A stretch of DNA of 64,000 nt from Arenibacter sp. ARW7G5Y1 (GTDB taxonomy: Bacteria > Bacteroidota > Bacteroidia > Flavobacteriales > Flavobacteriaceae): positions 1-64,000 of the forward strand of contig NZ_QJJZ01000005.1 of assembly GCF_003201775.1 (NCBI RefSeq), read 5' to 3'. Position 1 is the first letter of the stretch. Every line of letters begins with the position of its first letter. Below are positions 8,001 to 15,683 of this stretch, one piece after another. A model generated the notes under the pieces. The model was not told the DNA's origin and did no database searches. It worked only from the letters and a program-made list of their open reading frames with translations. The position numbers were made by a program, and so were the translations under genes.

Positions 8001-9443
8001 GTAGCTGCTTTAGGTTTTTTACCTATGGCATTGTCAAATTCATCAGGTGCAGAGGTACAGCGACCATTGGCTACCGTTGTTATTGGAGGATTGATTACGG
8101 CGACTGCATTAACACTTATTGTCTTGCCAGTCTTGTATATCTATTTTACTGAAGGAAAAGTAAAATTGAATTTAGGAAGAAAAAAAATAGCTACTACTTT
8201 AATCGTGATTGGCGGTCTATTCTTTCCAGCAATGCAGCTACAAGCACAAGAAACAAGTATGGTGCAAGAACGTGAAGTTACTTTGCAGCAGGCTATTGAA
8301 ATGGCACTTCAGAACAATAACCGTATTAAGATTGCTCAATATGAAATAGAGGTTGAAGAAAAAGGGAAATACGGTGCTATAACTATTCCGAGAACTGAAT
8401 TTACATATCAAAATGGCGAATTTAATACGCCTACGGTAAAGGATAACCAATACGGAGTTACACAGCGAATCAATTTTCCAACAGTTTATACCAGTCAGTT
8501 TAAACTCGCAAAAGCAAGAGTTAGTAGCAGTGAGCAACTAAAGGTTATAGAAGAAAATGACCTGATTGCGGATGTTAAAGCTGCCTATTTCAGAGTTGTG
8601 TTTTTAATGCAGAATAAACAATTGTTGCAGCGTCAAGATAGTCTATATGGCAATCTCAACCGTTCAAGTTCGATGCGTTATGAATCTGGCGAATCCACAA
8701 AATTGGAAAGTGTAACCTCGGCAACGCAATCGATGCAAATAAAAAACAAGCTTCAACAAAACGAAGCCGATATGAGAATCGCTAAAAAGCGGCTTCAGGT
8801 AGTTTTGAACACAAACGATGACATTCGCATTACAGATAGTGAACTGGTTCGTCGTGAGATAGATTTAGATATTGAAAACCAGTCTGTGGAGCAAAGTCCG
8901 TTTTACGTTTATTTAAAACAACAGTTGGAATTAAGGAAAAGGGAGACCAATGTAGAAAGGAATAAAGTGTTACCCGATATTATGTTCGGTTATAATAGCC
9001 AAACATTTATTGGGGCTCAAAATAGCGGTATAGCAAACCAAAATTTTAGTGACAATGACCGATTTTCATTCTTTCAGTTAGGTATTTCAATTCCTCTTTT
9101 TCCTGGTGGACATCGTGCCAAAATTCAAACTGCCAAAATCGAAGAGTACATCGTCCAATCTCAAATTGAGTTAAATAAGACGCAATTACAAGGGGAACTA
9201 CAAAATTTATTGCAAGAATATTACAAACTTCAAGGTACTTTAGATTACTATCAAAATGAAGCTCTGCCACAAGCGGAACTTATCATTGATAATTCAGAAA
9301 AGAGCTTTAAAAGCGGTGATGTTTCCTATACGCAATACTTGCAAAACCTCACTTTGGCGAACAGTATTCAAACAGAGTATCTAAACACACTATATCAATA
9401 TAACCAGTCCATCATAGTAATCGAAGCCTTATTGGGCTTGTAA
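5043..9443 (+). CDS. czcA: CzcA-type heavy-metal RND pump fused to a TolC-family outer-membrane factor
   Basis: The protein has 1466 residues. Residues ~1-1045 are an HME-RND proton/metal antiporter: an N-terminal membrane helix, two porter regions, and the TM4 motif DFGLIVDGAV (D400, D406), which is typical of CzcA-type pumps for divalent ions rather than CusA. A second signal-like hydrophobic stretch follows at ~1047-1068 (LFFPAMQLQAQ). Residues ~1075-1466 are TolC/CzcC-like (TLQQAIEMALQNN; long helical hairpins). One chain would thus supply both inner-membrane pump and outer-membrane channel, unless it is cut at the internal signal-like site. Typical CzcA is ~1040 residues. The adaptor follows 34 bases downstream. 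Substrate Zn/Co/Cd/Ni is inferred from motif class. Confidence 0.93.
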   Translation: MLDKIIAFSINNKLVIGLFTLALIGWGTYSLTQLPIDAVPDITDNQVMVITISPTLAAQEVEQLVTFPVEQTMVSIPGIKDMRSFSRFGLSIVTIVFEESVDLYWARQQVQERLTQAAKDIPEGIGKPEMGPVTTGLGEIYQYVIHTEKGYEDKYDATELRTIQDWIIKRQLLGTPGVAEVSGFGGLVKQYEIAIDPDKLQSMNVTIEDIFTALEKNNQNTGGAYIDKGPNAYFIRSEGLVNNLQELEKIAVKVNNGTPVLVRDVAKVQFGHGVRYGAATRNGEGEVVTGIVMMLKGANSSAVINDVKAKIEQIKETLPEGVTIEPYLDRKGLVDRAIGTVTTNLTEGALIVIFVLILFLGNLRGGLIVASVIPLSMLFAIAMMNLFGVSGNLMSLGAIDFGLIVDGAVIVVESVMFGIHTSKKKYAGVEKLTSKQMDSEVKLSAGKMMNSAAFGQIIILIVYVPILALSGVAGKMFHPMAQTVMFAILGALILSLTYVPMMSALALGRKTEHKRNFSDKMMDFFQRMYQPILEAALRTKLLVLGLAIGFFVITLIVFANMGGEFIPQLDEGDFAVETRVPVGSSIDQMIDVSQKAQTILLREYPDEVKQVVNKIGSGEIPTDPMPIEAGDMMVILSPKAEWTKASGREELAAVMKESLSIIPNATFSFQQPIQMRFNELLTGAKQDVVIKIYGEDLNVLSDLAGNVGSKIKSVEGVEDLYVEEVTGLPQINIQMNRDKISQYGMNIEDVNNAIETAFAGTSAGLVYEGERRFDLVVRLDKNYRTDITDVQNLYVSTPQGNQIPLSQVANISFEPGPVQIQRDNAKRRIIVGFNVRDRDVQSIIEDIKQIMNSKVYMPAGYYVTYGGQFQNLQEANQRLMIALPVALLLILVLLYFTFGSMKQSLLIFTAIPLSAIGGVFALIIRDLPFSISAGIGFIALFGVAVLNGIVLVAEFNRLDKEGVSDIYERVIKGTRVRLRPVLMTATVAALGFLPMALSNSSGAEVQRPLATVVIGGLITATALTLIVLPVLYIYFTEGKVKLNLGRKKIATTLIVIGGLFFPAMQLQAQETSMVQEREVTLQQAIEMALQNNNRIKIAQYEIEVEEKGKYGAITIPRTEFTYQNGEFNTPTVKDNQYGVTQRINFPTVYTSQFKLAKARVSSSEQLKVIEENDLIADVKAAYFRVVFLMQNKQLLQRQDSLYGNLNRSSSMRYESGESTKLESVTSATQSMQIKNKLQQNEADMRIAKKRLQVVLNTNDDIRITDSELVRREIDLDIENQSVEQSPFYVYLKQQLELRKRETNVERNKVLPDIMFGYNSQTFIGAQNSGIANQNFSDNDRFSFFQLGISIPLFPGGHRAKIQTAKIEEYIVQSQIELNKTQLQGELQNLLQEYYKLQGTLDYYQNEALPQAELIIDNSEKSFKSGDVSYTQYLQNLTLANSIQTEYLNTLYQYNQSIIVIEALLGL

Positions 9444-9477
9444 AAAACTTGTGATATCACATTAAAACATAAAAAAG

Positions 9478-10677
9478 ATGAAAATTAAATTCAATACAAA
9501 AATTTCGCTGCTCATTTTATCCACCCTATTTATGGTGGCTTGTGGCAATAAGGATTCCGAAAAAATGGAATCTTCCGAAGAATCTTCGATGAAAGAAGAA
9601 CAACCAGTTTCAACTGGAATCAAACAAATCACTTTTACCAAAGACCAATACAATCTCGCCGGAATTGAAACCGGTGCGATTGAAATGCGGAATTTAAGTA
9701 ATATCATAAAACTAAATGGAACCATAGATGTTGAGCCTGAAAGTATGGCTTCTGTATCTGCACCTTTAGGAGGTTATTTAAAAACGGCTGGCAGGTTGCC
9801 CGGTGAAGCAATTCAAAAAGGGCAAGTCTTGGCAACCATTGAGAATCCTGAATTTATCCAAATCCAACAGGGCTATTTGGAAAGTTTAAGCAGACTTCAA
9901 TTTCTTGAAGAGGAATTTAATCGACAAAAAAAATTGAGAGAGGAGGACATCAATTCTGCAAAAACATTTCAGCAGGTTTCTTCGGATTATAAAATAACAC
10001 AAGGAAGAGTGAAGGCATACGAACAGCAGCTTGCGCTTGCGGGAATAAGTAGAAGTTCTGTCCAAAATGGCAATATAACACGAACCGCAAATCTTTATGC
10101 ACCAATTTCAGGTTTTATAAAAGCGAGTAATGTAAATATCGGTGATTATGTTTCCCCACAGGATGTGCTATTTGAACTGGTCGATTTAAACGATATTCAT
10201 TTGGCATTGAATGCCTTTGAGAGAGATTTAGAAAAGTTAGAGATTGGCCAAACCGTTAAATTTTCGCTTTCTGATGACAATACCTTCAATCGTACTGCCG
10301 AGATTTTCTTAATTGGAAAAGCGACTGGTAATGACCGTATGACGCCAGTTTATAGCCATTTAAACAAAGAAGACAAAAAAGGATTATTACCAGGAATGTA
10401 CGTAAAGGCTTGGGTAGAAAGCGGCACAAATAAGCAAAATGCAATCCCTTCAGAAGCTTTAGTTCAATATGAAGGAAAAGATTTTGTAGTTCTTCAAACC
10501 GAAGAAACCGAAGGTGGTTATACATTCAAATTAGAACAGGTTAAAAAAGGAATTGAGCAGGAAGGGTACACGGCTATAACATTTGCTGATGGTGCTACTG
10601 TTCAAAATTTTAAACCTGTTGTTAAAAACGCATATTCCATCTTGTCTGCATTAAGAAATTCTGAAGAGGAAGAATAA
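9478..10677 (+). CDS. czcB: RND efflux periplasmic adaptor (CzcB/CusB-like lipoprotein)
   Basis: This 399-residue membrane-fusion protein should bridge the CzcA pump and the outer-membrane channel. A lipoprotein signal is clear (LSTLFMVAC, lipobox cysteine at residue 22), followed by an acidic linker. A biotinyl-lipoyl-like half (APLGGYLKTAGRLPGEAIQKG), a helical hairpin at ~125-190, the second lipoyl half (LYAPISGFI) and beta-barrel and membrane-proximal domains come next. The C-terminus ends in acidic residues. There is no HMBD or DUF3347 module, unlike the CusB further on. It lies 34 bases after the pump gene and shares its operon. Confidence 0.92.
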   Translation: MKIKFNTKISLLILSTLFMVACGNKDSEKMESSEESSMKEEQPVSTGIKQITFTKDQYNLAGIETGAIEMRNLSNIIKLNGTIDVEPESMASVSAPLGGYLKTAGRLPGEAIQKGQVLATIENPEFIQIQQGYLESLSRLQFLEEEFNRQKKLREEDINSAKTFQQVSSDYKITQGRVKAYEQQLALAGISRSSVQNGNITRTANLYAPISGFIKASNVNIGDYVSPQDVLFELVDLNDIHLALNAFERDLEKLEIGQTVKFSLSDDNTFNRTAEIFLIGKATGNDRMTPVYSHLNKEDKKGLLPGMYVKAWVESGTNKQNAIPSEALVQYEGKDFVVLQTEETEGGYTFKLEQVKKGIEQEGYTAITFADGATVQNFKPVVKNAYSILSALRNSEEEE

Positions 10678-10710
10678 TTTAAAAATCAATAACAATATAA
10701 ATTAAACATT

Positions 10711-10926
10711 ATGAAAAAAGTACTTTTTATCGCAATCATTAGCTTAACGCTATTAGCATCTTGCAGAGAAACCAATAAAAATAAGGACGTAGAAACTCAA
10801 AATACTGAAATAACCTTAAGCCCAGAAGAAATGAGCCAAAGAGAAGATAGCTTGAAAATGGTAAGGGAAGAAAATCGCAGATTGGACAGCATCCAACAAG
10901 TCAAATCCCACGGGCACGCCCATTAA
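10711..10926 (+). CDS. Small lipoprotein with C-terminal His motif
   Basis: The protein has 71 residues. It has a lipoprotein signal (LTLLASC, cysteine 18), a charged helical body rich in Glu, Asp and Arg, and a His-containing end HGHAH. It is likely anchored in a membrane facing the periplasm and may bind metal weakly through the terminal histidines. It follows the adaptor by 33 bases and is followed by an intercistronic hairpin. No named family is recognised. Confidence 0.65.
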   Translation: MKKVLFIAIISLTLLASCRETNKNKDVETQNTEITLSPEEMSQREDSLKMVREENRRLDSIQQVKSHGHAH

Positions 10927-10935
10927 TAATCAAAG

Positions 10936-10966
10936 TCCCATTGTGCTGCAATGTGCAATGGGATTT
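10936..10966 (+). repeat. Intercistronic hairpin
   Basis: TCCCATTG (10936-10943) pairs with CAATGGGA (10956-10963) in the gap between the small lipoprotein and the HupE-like gene. A run TTTAAAT follows. It may be a leaky terminator or an mRNA-processing/stability element, one of several such hairpins between genes of this window. Confidence 0.55.
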
Positions 10967-10979
10967 AAATAAGTAAACT

Positions 10980-11669
10980 ATGAAAATCAAAAAAATATAT
11001 GCCTTTCTCATTCTTTTTCTATGTGGAGCATTTGGTTCAATGGCGTATGCTCACGGAGTAGATGAAGACACACAAACATTTTTATTAGGAAACAGTGGCG
11101 TGGCATTCGGCCCCTTTCTTTATATAGGAGCTAAACATATGATTACAGGTTATGACCATCTGTTATTTTTGGTCGGCGTTATTTTCTTCCTGTATAAACC
11201 GAAAGAAGTGCTTTTATATGTTAGCTTTTTTACCATTGGCCATAGTACAACGTTACTGTTAGGTGTTTTAGCCGATATAAATATTAATGCATATTTAATA
11301 GATGCTATCATTGCGCTATCCATTGTTTATAAAGGATTCGACAATTTGGGTGGCTTTAAACGTTTCTTTGGCAAACAACCTAACACGAAAGCAGCAGTTT
11401 TGATATTCGGTCTGTTTCACGGTTTTGGTCTTGCCAGTAAACTGCAAGAATTTAAATTTGATAAAGACGGCCTTTTTACTAATCTAATTGGTTTCAATAT
11501 AGGTGTAGAAATAGGACAATTTATTGCTTTGGCAGTTGTGTTAATCCTTATTACAATTTGGAGAAGACAACCCAGTTTTATGAAATTTTCAACAATTACA
11601 AATACAGCACTTATGGCAGCAGGGTTTTTATTGCTCGGCTTCCAATTAACAGGCTATTTTACATCTTAA
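10980..11669 (+). CDS. HupE/UreJ family membrane protein
   Basis: The protein has 229 residues, with an N-terminal signal (ending near SMAYAHG) and about six membrane helices. HupE/UreJ_2 features are visible: KHMITGYDHLLFL, FTIGHSTTL and LIFGLFHGFGLA, with conserved histidines in the helices. Family members include nickel transporters linked to hydrogenase and urease, and homologues in Bacteroidota metal clusters have unproven substrates. The cargo context suggests metal import or export across the inner membrane. The next gene starts 12 bases on, so the two are co-translated or at least co-transcribed. Confidence 0.8.
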   Translation: MKIKKIYAFLILFLCGAFGSMAYAHGVDEDTQTFLLGNSGVAFGPFLYIGAKHMITGYDHLLFLVGVIFFLYKPKEVLLYVSFFTIGHSTTLLLGVLADININAYLIDAIIALSIVYKGFDNLGGFKRFFGKQPNTKAAVLIFGLFHGFGLASKLQEFKFDKDGLFTNLIGFNIGVEIGQFIALAVVLILITIWRRQPSFMKFSTITNTALMAAGFLLLGFQLTGYFTS

Positions 11670-11681
11670 AAAAAAATTATT

Positions 11682-12314
11682 ATGTCAGAAATGAAACATC
11701 CAATCTTGGAAAAAAGTAAAATTATAAAGGCAACCGTCATAGCATTAGTTGTTGGAGCACTTCTTTTGGTTGTAGCAGTATTACCTGCGGAATATGGTAT
11801 AGACCCAACAGGAGCAGGTAAAGTTTTAGGGTTTAGCAAACTCTATATGCCTGAAAGCAATCAAACTGATGATTTGGGAATGATGGTCTCAACATCAAAT
11901 CTTCCATTAATAAAACTCGAAAAAGCTGGGTCGGGACCCGATGTCGCTCGACCCGTTGAGGCAGATTTTCCAGCACCCGAAGAGCAATTAGCTGCACGCG
12001 AGGATGAAACTACAGTGATAGTTCCGGCAGGAAAAGGCATTGAATTTAAAATAAATATGCTCAAATACGGAACAATGAAATATGAATGGACAACAACCAA
12101 TAACGAAGTTCTTTACTTTGATTTTCACGGCGAGGTAAAACAAAAAGAGGAGGTTAAAGAAGTTTATTTTGAAAGTTATACGATTTCAAATTCCCATAAT
12201 ATGGTTGGCACTTTTTTAGCCCCTTATGAAGGCAAACACGGTTGGTTTTTCAGAAATACGAGTAATGAAGATGTAACAGTAAACTTGAGGCTCAAAGGTC
12301 AGTATACATTATAA
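11682..12314 (+). CDS. Single-pass membrane-anchored protein ('transmembrane anchor'), function unknown
   Basis: The protein has 210 residues. One hydrophobic helix spans residues ~16-35 (VIALVVGALLLVVAVLP). The rest appears exported and beta-rich (KGIEFKINMLKYG, FDFHGEVKQ, HGWFFRNTSNEDVTVNLRLKG). Such proteins commonly sit beside HupE-like genes in metal clusters and are annotated only as transmembrane anchors. The position right after the HupE-like gene supports a shared role. A strong hairpin separates it from the MFS gene. Confidence 0.65.
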   Translation: MSEMKHPILEKSKIIKATVIALVVGALLLVVAVLPAEYGIDPTGAGKVLGFSKLYMPESNQTDDLGMMVSTSNLPLIKLEKAGSGPDVARPVEADFPAPEEQLAAREDETTVIVPAGKGIEFKINMLKYGTMKYEWTTTNNEVLYFDFHGEVKQKEEVKEVYFESYTISNSHNMVGTFLAPYEGKHGWFFRNTSNEDVTVNLRLKGQYTL

Positions 12315-12322
12315 CCTAAAGT

Positions 12323-12378
12323 CCTGCAATGGAAGGTCAATTTCTACGCCCAATTGAAATACCCTTCCATTCAGCAGG
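12323..12378 (+). repeat. Intercistronic hairpin, type AAAGTCCTG...CAGGCACAAAT
   Basis: CCTGC (12323-12327) pairs with GCAGG (12374-12378), ATGGAAGG (12329-12336) with CCTTCCAT (12363-12370), and TCAATT (12337-12342) with AATTGA (12352-12357). Flanks AAAGT and CACAAATTAAA recur at the hairpin at 29094-29159. This suggests a conserved RNA element ahead of transporter genes. Confidence 0.65.
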
Positions 12379-12420
12379 CACAAATTAAACTTTTGAACTC
12401 AATTAATATTTAGAGAATTA

Positions 12421-13653
12421 ATGAAACTGTCAAAACTATTAGAGCCATTCCAAGCTTTAAGTAATCGTTTATTCGCAAAACTTTATTTGGCACAGACCAT
12501 CAGTTTATTGGGCGATGCCTTTACGTGGGTCGGATTGGCTCTTTTGGCATATCAGTTTGGCGAAGAAAGGGCTGCGGTCATATTGGCAACAGCTCTTACT
12601 TTACGAGTTACTGCATTCATTATATTTTCGCCTTTTGCAGGTGTATTGGCAGATAGGGTAAGCCGAAAGAAAATTCTTTACATTACACACTTCATCAGAA
12701 TGGCCATCGTAGGCTGCTTGCCTTTTGTAACTGAAGAATGGCAAATTTATGTGCTTATTTTTTTGATGAATATTTTCAATGCGTTTTTTAGCCCCACATA
12801 CAGGTCTATCATTCCACAAATCGTTGATAAATCAATTTATAGACAAGCCATAGGCTTGTCGGCAGCCACGTATCAGCTTTTAGGTGTGTTGGGTCCCGGA
12901 TTGGCAGGAATTTTAGCCATTTGGTTAGGTGCAAGGGAAATATTTTTTGTTGATGCTGCCACATTTGTTATCGCAGGTATTTTATTGTTAAGCCTTCCAA
13001 AAAGTAAGTTGGATGTTGTTCCAGACGAAATCGAGGGTAAGATAAAGCCAACCACTTGGCAAGATGTTTTAAAGGGAATGAAGTTATTATTTTCCAATCA
13101 ATATGTGCGTTTCGCACTATTTATAGAATTGGTTTCTGCGGTTGCAGGTGCTCTTATTCTGGTCAACACTATAGTATTGGTAAAAGGCGGTTTGCAACTA
13201 ACAGATAAGGATTACGGAATCATTATGGCAGCTTTCGGAATAGGTGCAACCGTAGCGGCATTTGTTTCCGGAGCAATTGATAAATCCAAATCAAGACGCA
13301 TCTCACTTATTATTGGCGCACTTGTATTAGGAGTTGCTATTAGTGCTGCCAACTATTTGAATTTTTCAATGCTCTTCATAGTGTGGATTGTCGCAGGACT
13401 TGGTCAAAGCCTCGCAGAAATACCGTCCGAAACACTTATAGGCGAAACAGTTCCAGTTGAAGAACAAGGCAAGGTTTATGGTTCTCATTTTGCATTTTCC
13501 CATCTATGGTGGGCGTTTGCATATCCACTTGCAGGATTTTTAGGAACTACATTTCCCAATCAAAGTTTTTTATATGGTGGTATAATTACATTAGCAATAT
13601 TAGTGCTGGTGGTTATTTTTTTAAGACCTAAAAACATTCATCGTAAACAATAA
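12421..13653 (+). CDS. MFS transporter (MFS_3/EntS-like)
   Basis: The protein has 410 residues and about 12 membrane helices. The cytoplasmic loop between TM2 and TM3 carries GVLADRVSRKK, the classic MFS motif A. The N-terminus FAKLYLAQTISLLGDAFTWVGLALLAYQ is typical of the MFS_3/EntS-like exporters. The substrate is unknown. Its place in a metal block suggests export of a metal, chelate or related toxicant. It is preceded by a hairpin and followed four bases later by the Fe-S protein. Confidence 0.85.
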   Translation: MKLSKLLEPFQALSNRLFAKLYLAQTISLLGDAFTWVGLALLAYQFGEERAAVILATALTLRVTAFIIFSPFAGVLADRVSRKKILYITHFIRMAIVGCLPFVTEEWQIYVLIFLMNIFNAFFSPTYRSIIPQIVDKSIYRQAIGLSAATYQLLGVLGPGLAGILAIWLGAREIFFVDAATFVIAGILLLSLPKSKLDVVPDEIEGKIKPTTWQDVLKGMKLLFSNQYVRFALFIELVSAVAGALILVNTIVLVKGGLQLTDKDYGIIMAAFGIGATVAAFVSGAIDKSKSRRISLIIGALVLGVAISAANYLNFSMLFIVWIVAGLGQSLAEIPSETLIGETVPVEEQGKVYGSHFAFSHLWWAFAYPLAGFLGTTFPNQSFLYGGIITLAILVLVVIFLRPKNIHRKQ

Positions 13654-13657
13654 AATT

Positions 13658-13906
13658 ATGGCAGATTCTAAAAATAACAAAATCATCATATATCGATGTG
13701 ACGGCGTAAATTGCCGAAAGAAAAAAGGAAAGCTTTTAGATTATTATATAAAGAAATACAAGTTAAAAAATAAAATTGAGGTTGACGATATGGACTGCAA
13801 CAACAAGTGCGAACAAGCACCCGTTATGCACCTTCATCCAGAGAATATATGGTTTTCGGAGAAAGATTTAGGAACAATAGTTAAAAGGCATATTTTAAAT
13901 AAATAA
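13658..13906 (+). CDS. Thioredoxin-like [2Fe-2S] ferredoxin domain protein
   Basis: The protein has 82 residues with four cysteines at C14, C19, C47 and C51, giving C-x4-C...C-x3-C. This is the spacing of the thioredoxin-fold [2Fe-2S] ferredoxins (NuoE C-terminal type). It would be a small cytoplasmic electron carrier or redox/metal sensor. It starts four bases after the MFS gene, which argues for translational coupling. The partner is unknown. Confidence 0.8.
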   Translation: MADSKNNKIIIYRCDGVNCRKKKGKLLDYYIKKYKLKNKIEVDDMDCNNKCEQAPVMHLHPENIWFSEKDLGTIVKRHILNK

Positions 13907-14002
13907 TCGGTTTAAATTCTGGAGCAAAAACATCTTCTTACTCTGGTAGGGAGGTTTTTTTTATGCTATCAAATTCAAAAACCCATTCAGCCCATTCCCC
14001 TG

Positions 14003-14400
14003 CATTTCGCGAAAAAGCTTCATTTCGGAAAATGAGCTGCTCTCAAAAAAGGTCTTGGACACAACTTCAAAGATTCCGATTTCCATTCCACTTGCCCACT
14101 CATTCCCGAGAAAATTCGGGAAGTGGTCAAACTCTATTCCAATCTACATCTTTAAAGTCAAGTCCGCTTTAAATCCTACTTCAAAAGAATAATTTGGTTC
14201 TATAAACCGTTCAGCACTTTACCGCTACATTTCGCGAAAAGCTACATTTCGGGCAAAGAGCTTCTCTATAAAAAATCTTGGACCCAATCCACGGTTTTGG
14301 TTTTTCATTCCGCTTCCCCTTCCCGCTTCGCTGGGAAGGAACGCTACATTCCCAAACCAAAACCGTGAATCCAGTCCGCTTGTAATCGGAAAGTCAAAGC
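14003..14400. repeat. Two diverged direct repeats of about 215-225 bases
   Basis: Unit one begins CATTTCGCGAAAAAGCTTCAT at 14003 (shown in part) and unit two begins with a close match at 14228. Shared blocks in the same order are CATTTCGG, GAGCT..CTCT, TCTTGGAC, CATTCC and AGTCCGCTT (14161 and 14373). Each unit has a strong hairpin at the corresponding central place, although the stems differ, which suggests that structure matters more than sequence. Confidence 0.55.
14290..14367. repeat. Perfect 14-bp inverted repeat with inner hairpin
   Basis: CACGGTTTTGGTTT (14290-14303) is exactly complementary to AAACCAAAACCGTG (14354-14367). Inside, CTTCCC (14319-14324) pairs with GGGAAG (14333-14338) around a TTCG-containing loop. 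This makes a long, stable stem-loop in single-stranded DNA or RNA. Confidence 0.7.
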
Positions 14401-14519
14401 ATCAATTTTCTTAACAGAATTAACGGCAAAGCCTACTTTGGTCTTTGCTCGATAATTCTTAAAAACCGAACCTTTGCCTTACACATTTTAAGGGGTTTAT
14501 AATAGATGAAGCCTTTATT

Positions 14520-14640
14520 GTTTTTCGGGACAGCGAAAAACAGGTATGGCATAACCAATTCTAAAATAAAGCCATTTGCTCTGTTCGCTTAACTGTCGGT
14601 ACGCTCTCGCCACAAATGGCTTTATAAGAATTGCTAATAC
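14520..14640. repeat. Two stable stem-loops
   Basis: GTTTTTCG (14520-14527) pairs perfectly with CGAAAAAC (14534-14541). ATAAAGCCATTTG (14566-14578) pairs perfectly with CAAATGGCTTTAT (14613-14625), and the stem extends outward through CAATTCT/AGAATTG. Confidence 0.65.
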
Positions 14641-14873
14641 CATTATGGAACTTGTCAAGACTGTACAAGTTTTAGGCAAAAATAAGGTTTCTACTTCCTT
14701 GAAAATCCAAGGATTTTACTACGTCGCAAACACACCAGATTTATTCCCTAAAAGTCTTGACAAAACCCACTTCATCCATTGTGCGGAGCACGAAAGAAAT
14801 CATACAAACACCCCTTAAAATTTAATTAAGTTTAAATCCAAAAGGGAAATATTAATCTTTTAAATCTTTTATT

Positions 14874-15209
14874 ATGAGTACTATTAAAAATCACGTACAG
14901 TTAATCGGAAATGTTGGGCAAGAACCAACTATTACGAACCTTGAAAGCGGTAAGAAAGTAGCACGTTTATCATTGGCAACCAATGAATACTACAAAAACG
15001 GCAAGGGCGAAAAGCAAACGGACACCAATTGGCACACCGTTGTCGCTTGGGGAAAGACTGCTGAAATTATCGAAAAGTATGCCGAAAAGGGAAAAGAAAT
15101 CGGAGTTGTTGGAAAACTAAAGACCCGAACCTATACCACGGACGATGGCAACCAACGCTATGTTACCGAAGTGGTAGCCGATGAAATCCTATTGATGGGT
15201 AGTAAGTAA
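14874..15209 (+). CDS. ssb: Single-stranded DNA-binding protein
   Basis: The protein has 111 residues and is a complete OB-fold SSB core: MSTIKNHVQLIGNVGQEPT, LATNEYYKNGKGE, WHTVVAWGKTAE and GKLKTRTYTT are diagnostic. It stops after VADEILLMGSK and has no flexible linker or acidic tip (DDDIPF-like) as found in chromosomal SSBs. Element-borne SSBs often coat the transferred strand. It is the first gene after the structured region and is followed by a terminator. Confidence 0.95.
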   Translation: MSTIKNHVQLIGNVGQEPTITNLESGKKVARLSLATNEYYKNGKGEKQTDTNWHTVVAWGKTAEIIEKYAEKGKEIGVVGKLKTRTYTTDDGNQRYVTEVVADEILLMGSK

Positions 15210-15215
15210 AAAGTA

Positions 15216-15264
15216 AAGAGGGCACTAATACCAGTTTTCAATTAGTTTGTGCCCTCTTCTTTTC
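15216..15264 (+). terminator. Terminator after ssb
   Basis: AAGAGGGCAC (15216-15225) pairs with GTGCCCTCTT (15249-15258), and CTAAT/ATTAG extends the stem inward with a bulge. CTTTTC follows. It separates ssb from the DUF6876-like gene. Confidence 0.8.
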
Positions 15265-15291
15265 ATCATTAAATCTAAAAAAGACATTACA

Positions 15292-15672
15292 ATGAAAGCA
15301 CAAGTTAACGAAATAAAAGAAGGATTGCAACATTTTCAAGGTTCTGAAATGTTATATCAAATCCCATTGATACGCACCCGATTTACAAACGGATTGAAAT
15401 ATTTAGCCAATGTGGCGGAATGCTTTTGGTTGATTACCGATACTTCTGTAATTGCCAAAAGTTTGCTGAACCGAAGCCATTTTATCACAATAGATTTTAA
15501 AAGGCTATCGGAAGATGAACAAGATTATACAGGCTATGAAGCTGAAATAATTTACAGCGATGGAAATGGAAATGTTTTTGAAACGCATCAATACAACTTT
15601 ACTGATTTTCCTTTAGATGAATTGCGTTTATATTTTGTGGATAATACGCTGATGTTACCAAGTGAATACTAA
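15292..15672 (+). CDS. DUF6876-like protein
   Basis: The chosen ATG gives MKAQVNEIKEGL and 126 residues. A longer frame from a TTG at 15247 would start inside the terminator stem and is rejected. The pattern LQHFQGSEMLYQIPL, then FTNGLKYLANVAECFWLI, is that of DUF6876 proteins, which are small Bacteroidota ICE proteins of unknown function. It is probably cytoplasmic, with no membrane segment. The next small gene follows after 11 bases. Confidence 0.7.
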   Translation: MKAQVNEIKEGLQHFQGSEMLYQIPLIRTRFTNGLKYLANVAECFWLITDTSVIAKSLLNRSHFITIDFKRLSEDEQDYTGYEAEIIYSDGNGNVFETHQYNFTDFPLDELRLYFVDNTLMLPSEY

Positions 15673-15683
15673 AAACAAAGGCG

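Larger units (their letters stand above)
13907..14873. other. Non-coding, hairpin-dense region ahead of ssb
   Basis: About 960 bases contain no credible gene. Two open frames (13963-14172 and 14576-14818) read as low-quality protein and overlap strong hairpins. Two diverged repeats start at 14003 and 14228. Perfect or near-perfect inverted repeats include CCAC-TTCCCGA at 14096-14126, 14290-14367, 14520-14541, 14566-14625, and AAAATCC/GGATTTT at 14702-14717. A long-range pair ATTTTAAGGGG (from ~14485) with CCCCTTAAAAT (to ~14821) could close the second half. Possible roles: structured RNA, single-strand origin, or second transfer origin. Confidence 0.6.

Noticed and set aside
13963-14172. Open frame of 69 codons
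   Set aside because: It reads as Ser/Pro/Phe-rich low-quality protein and covers a strong hairpin and one of the diverged repeats. The region looks non-coding.
14576-14818. Open frame of 80 codons
   Set aside because: It lies over perfect inverted repeats and has no sensible start context or family resemblance.
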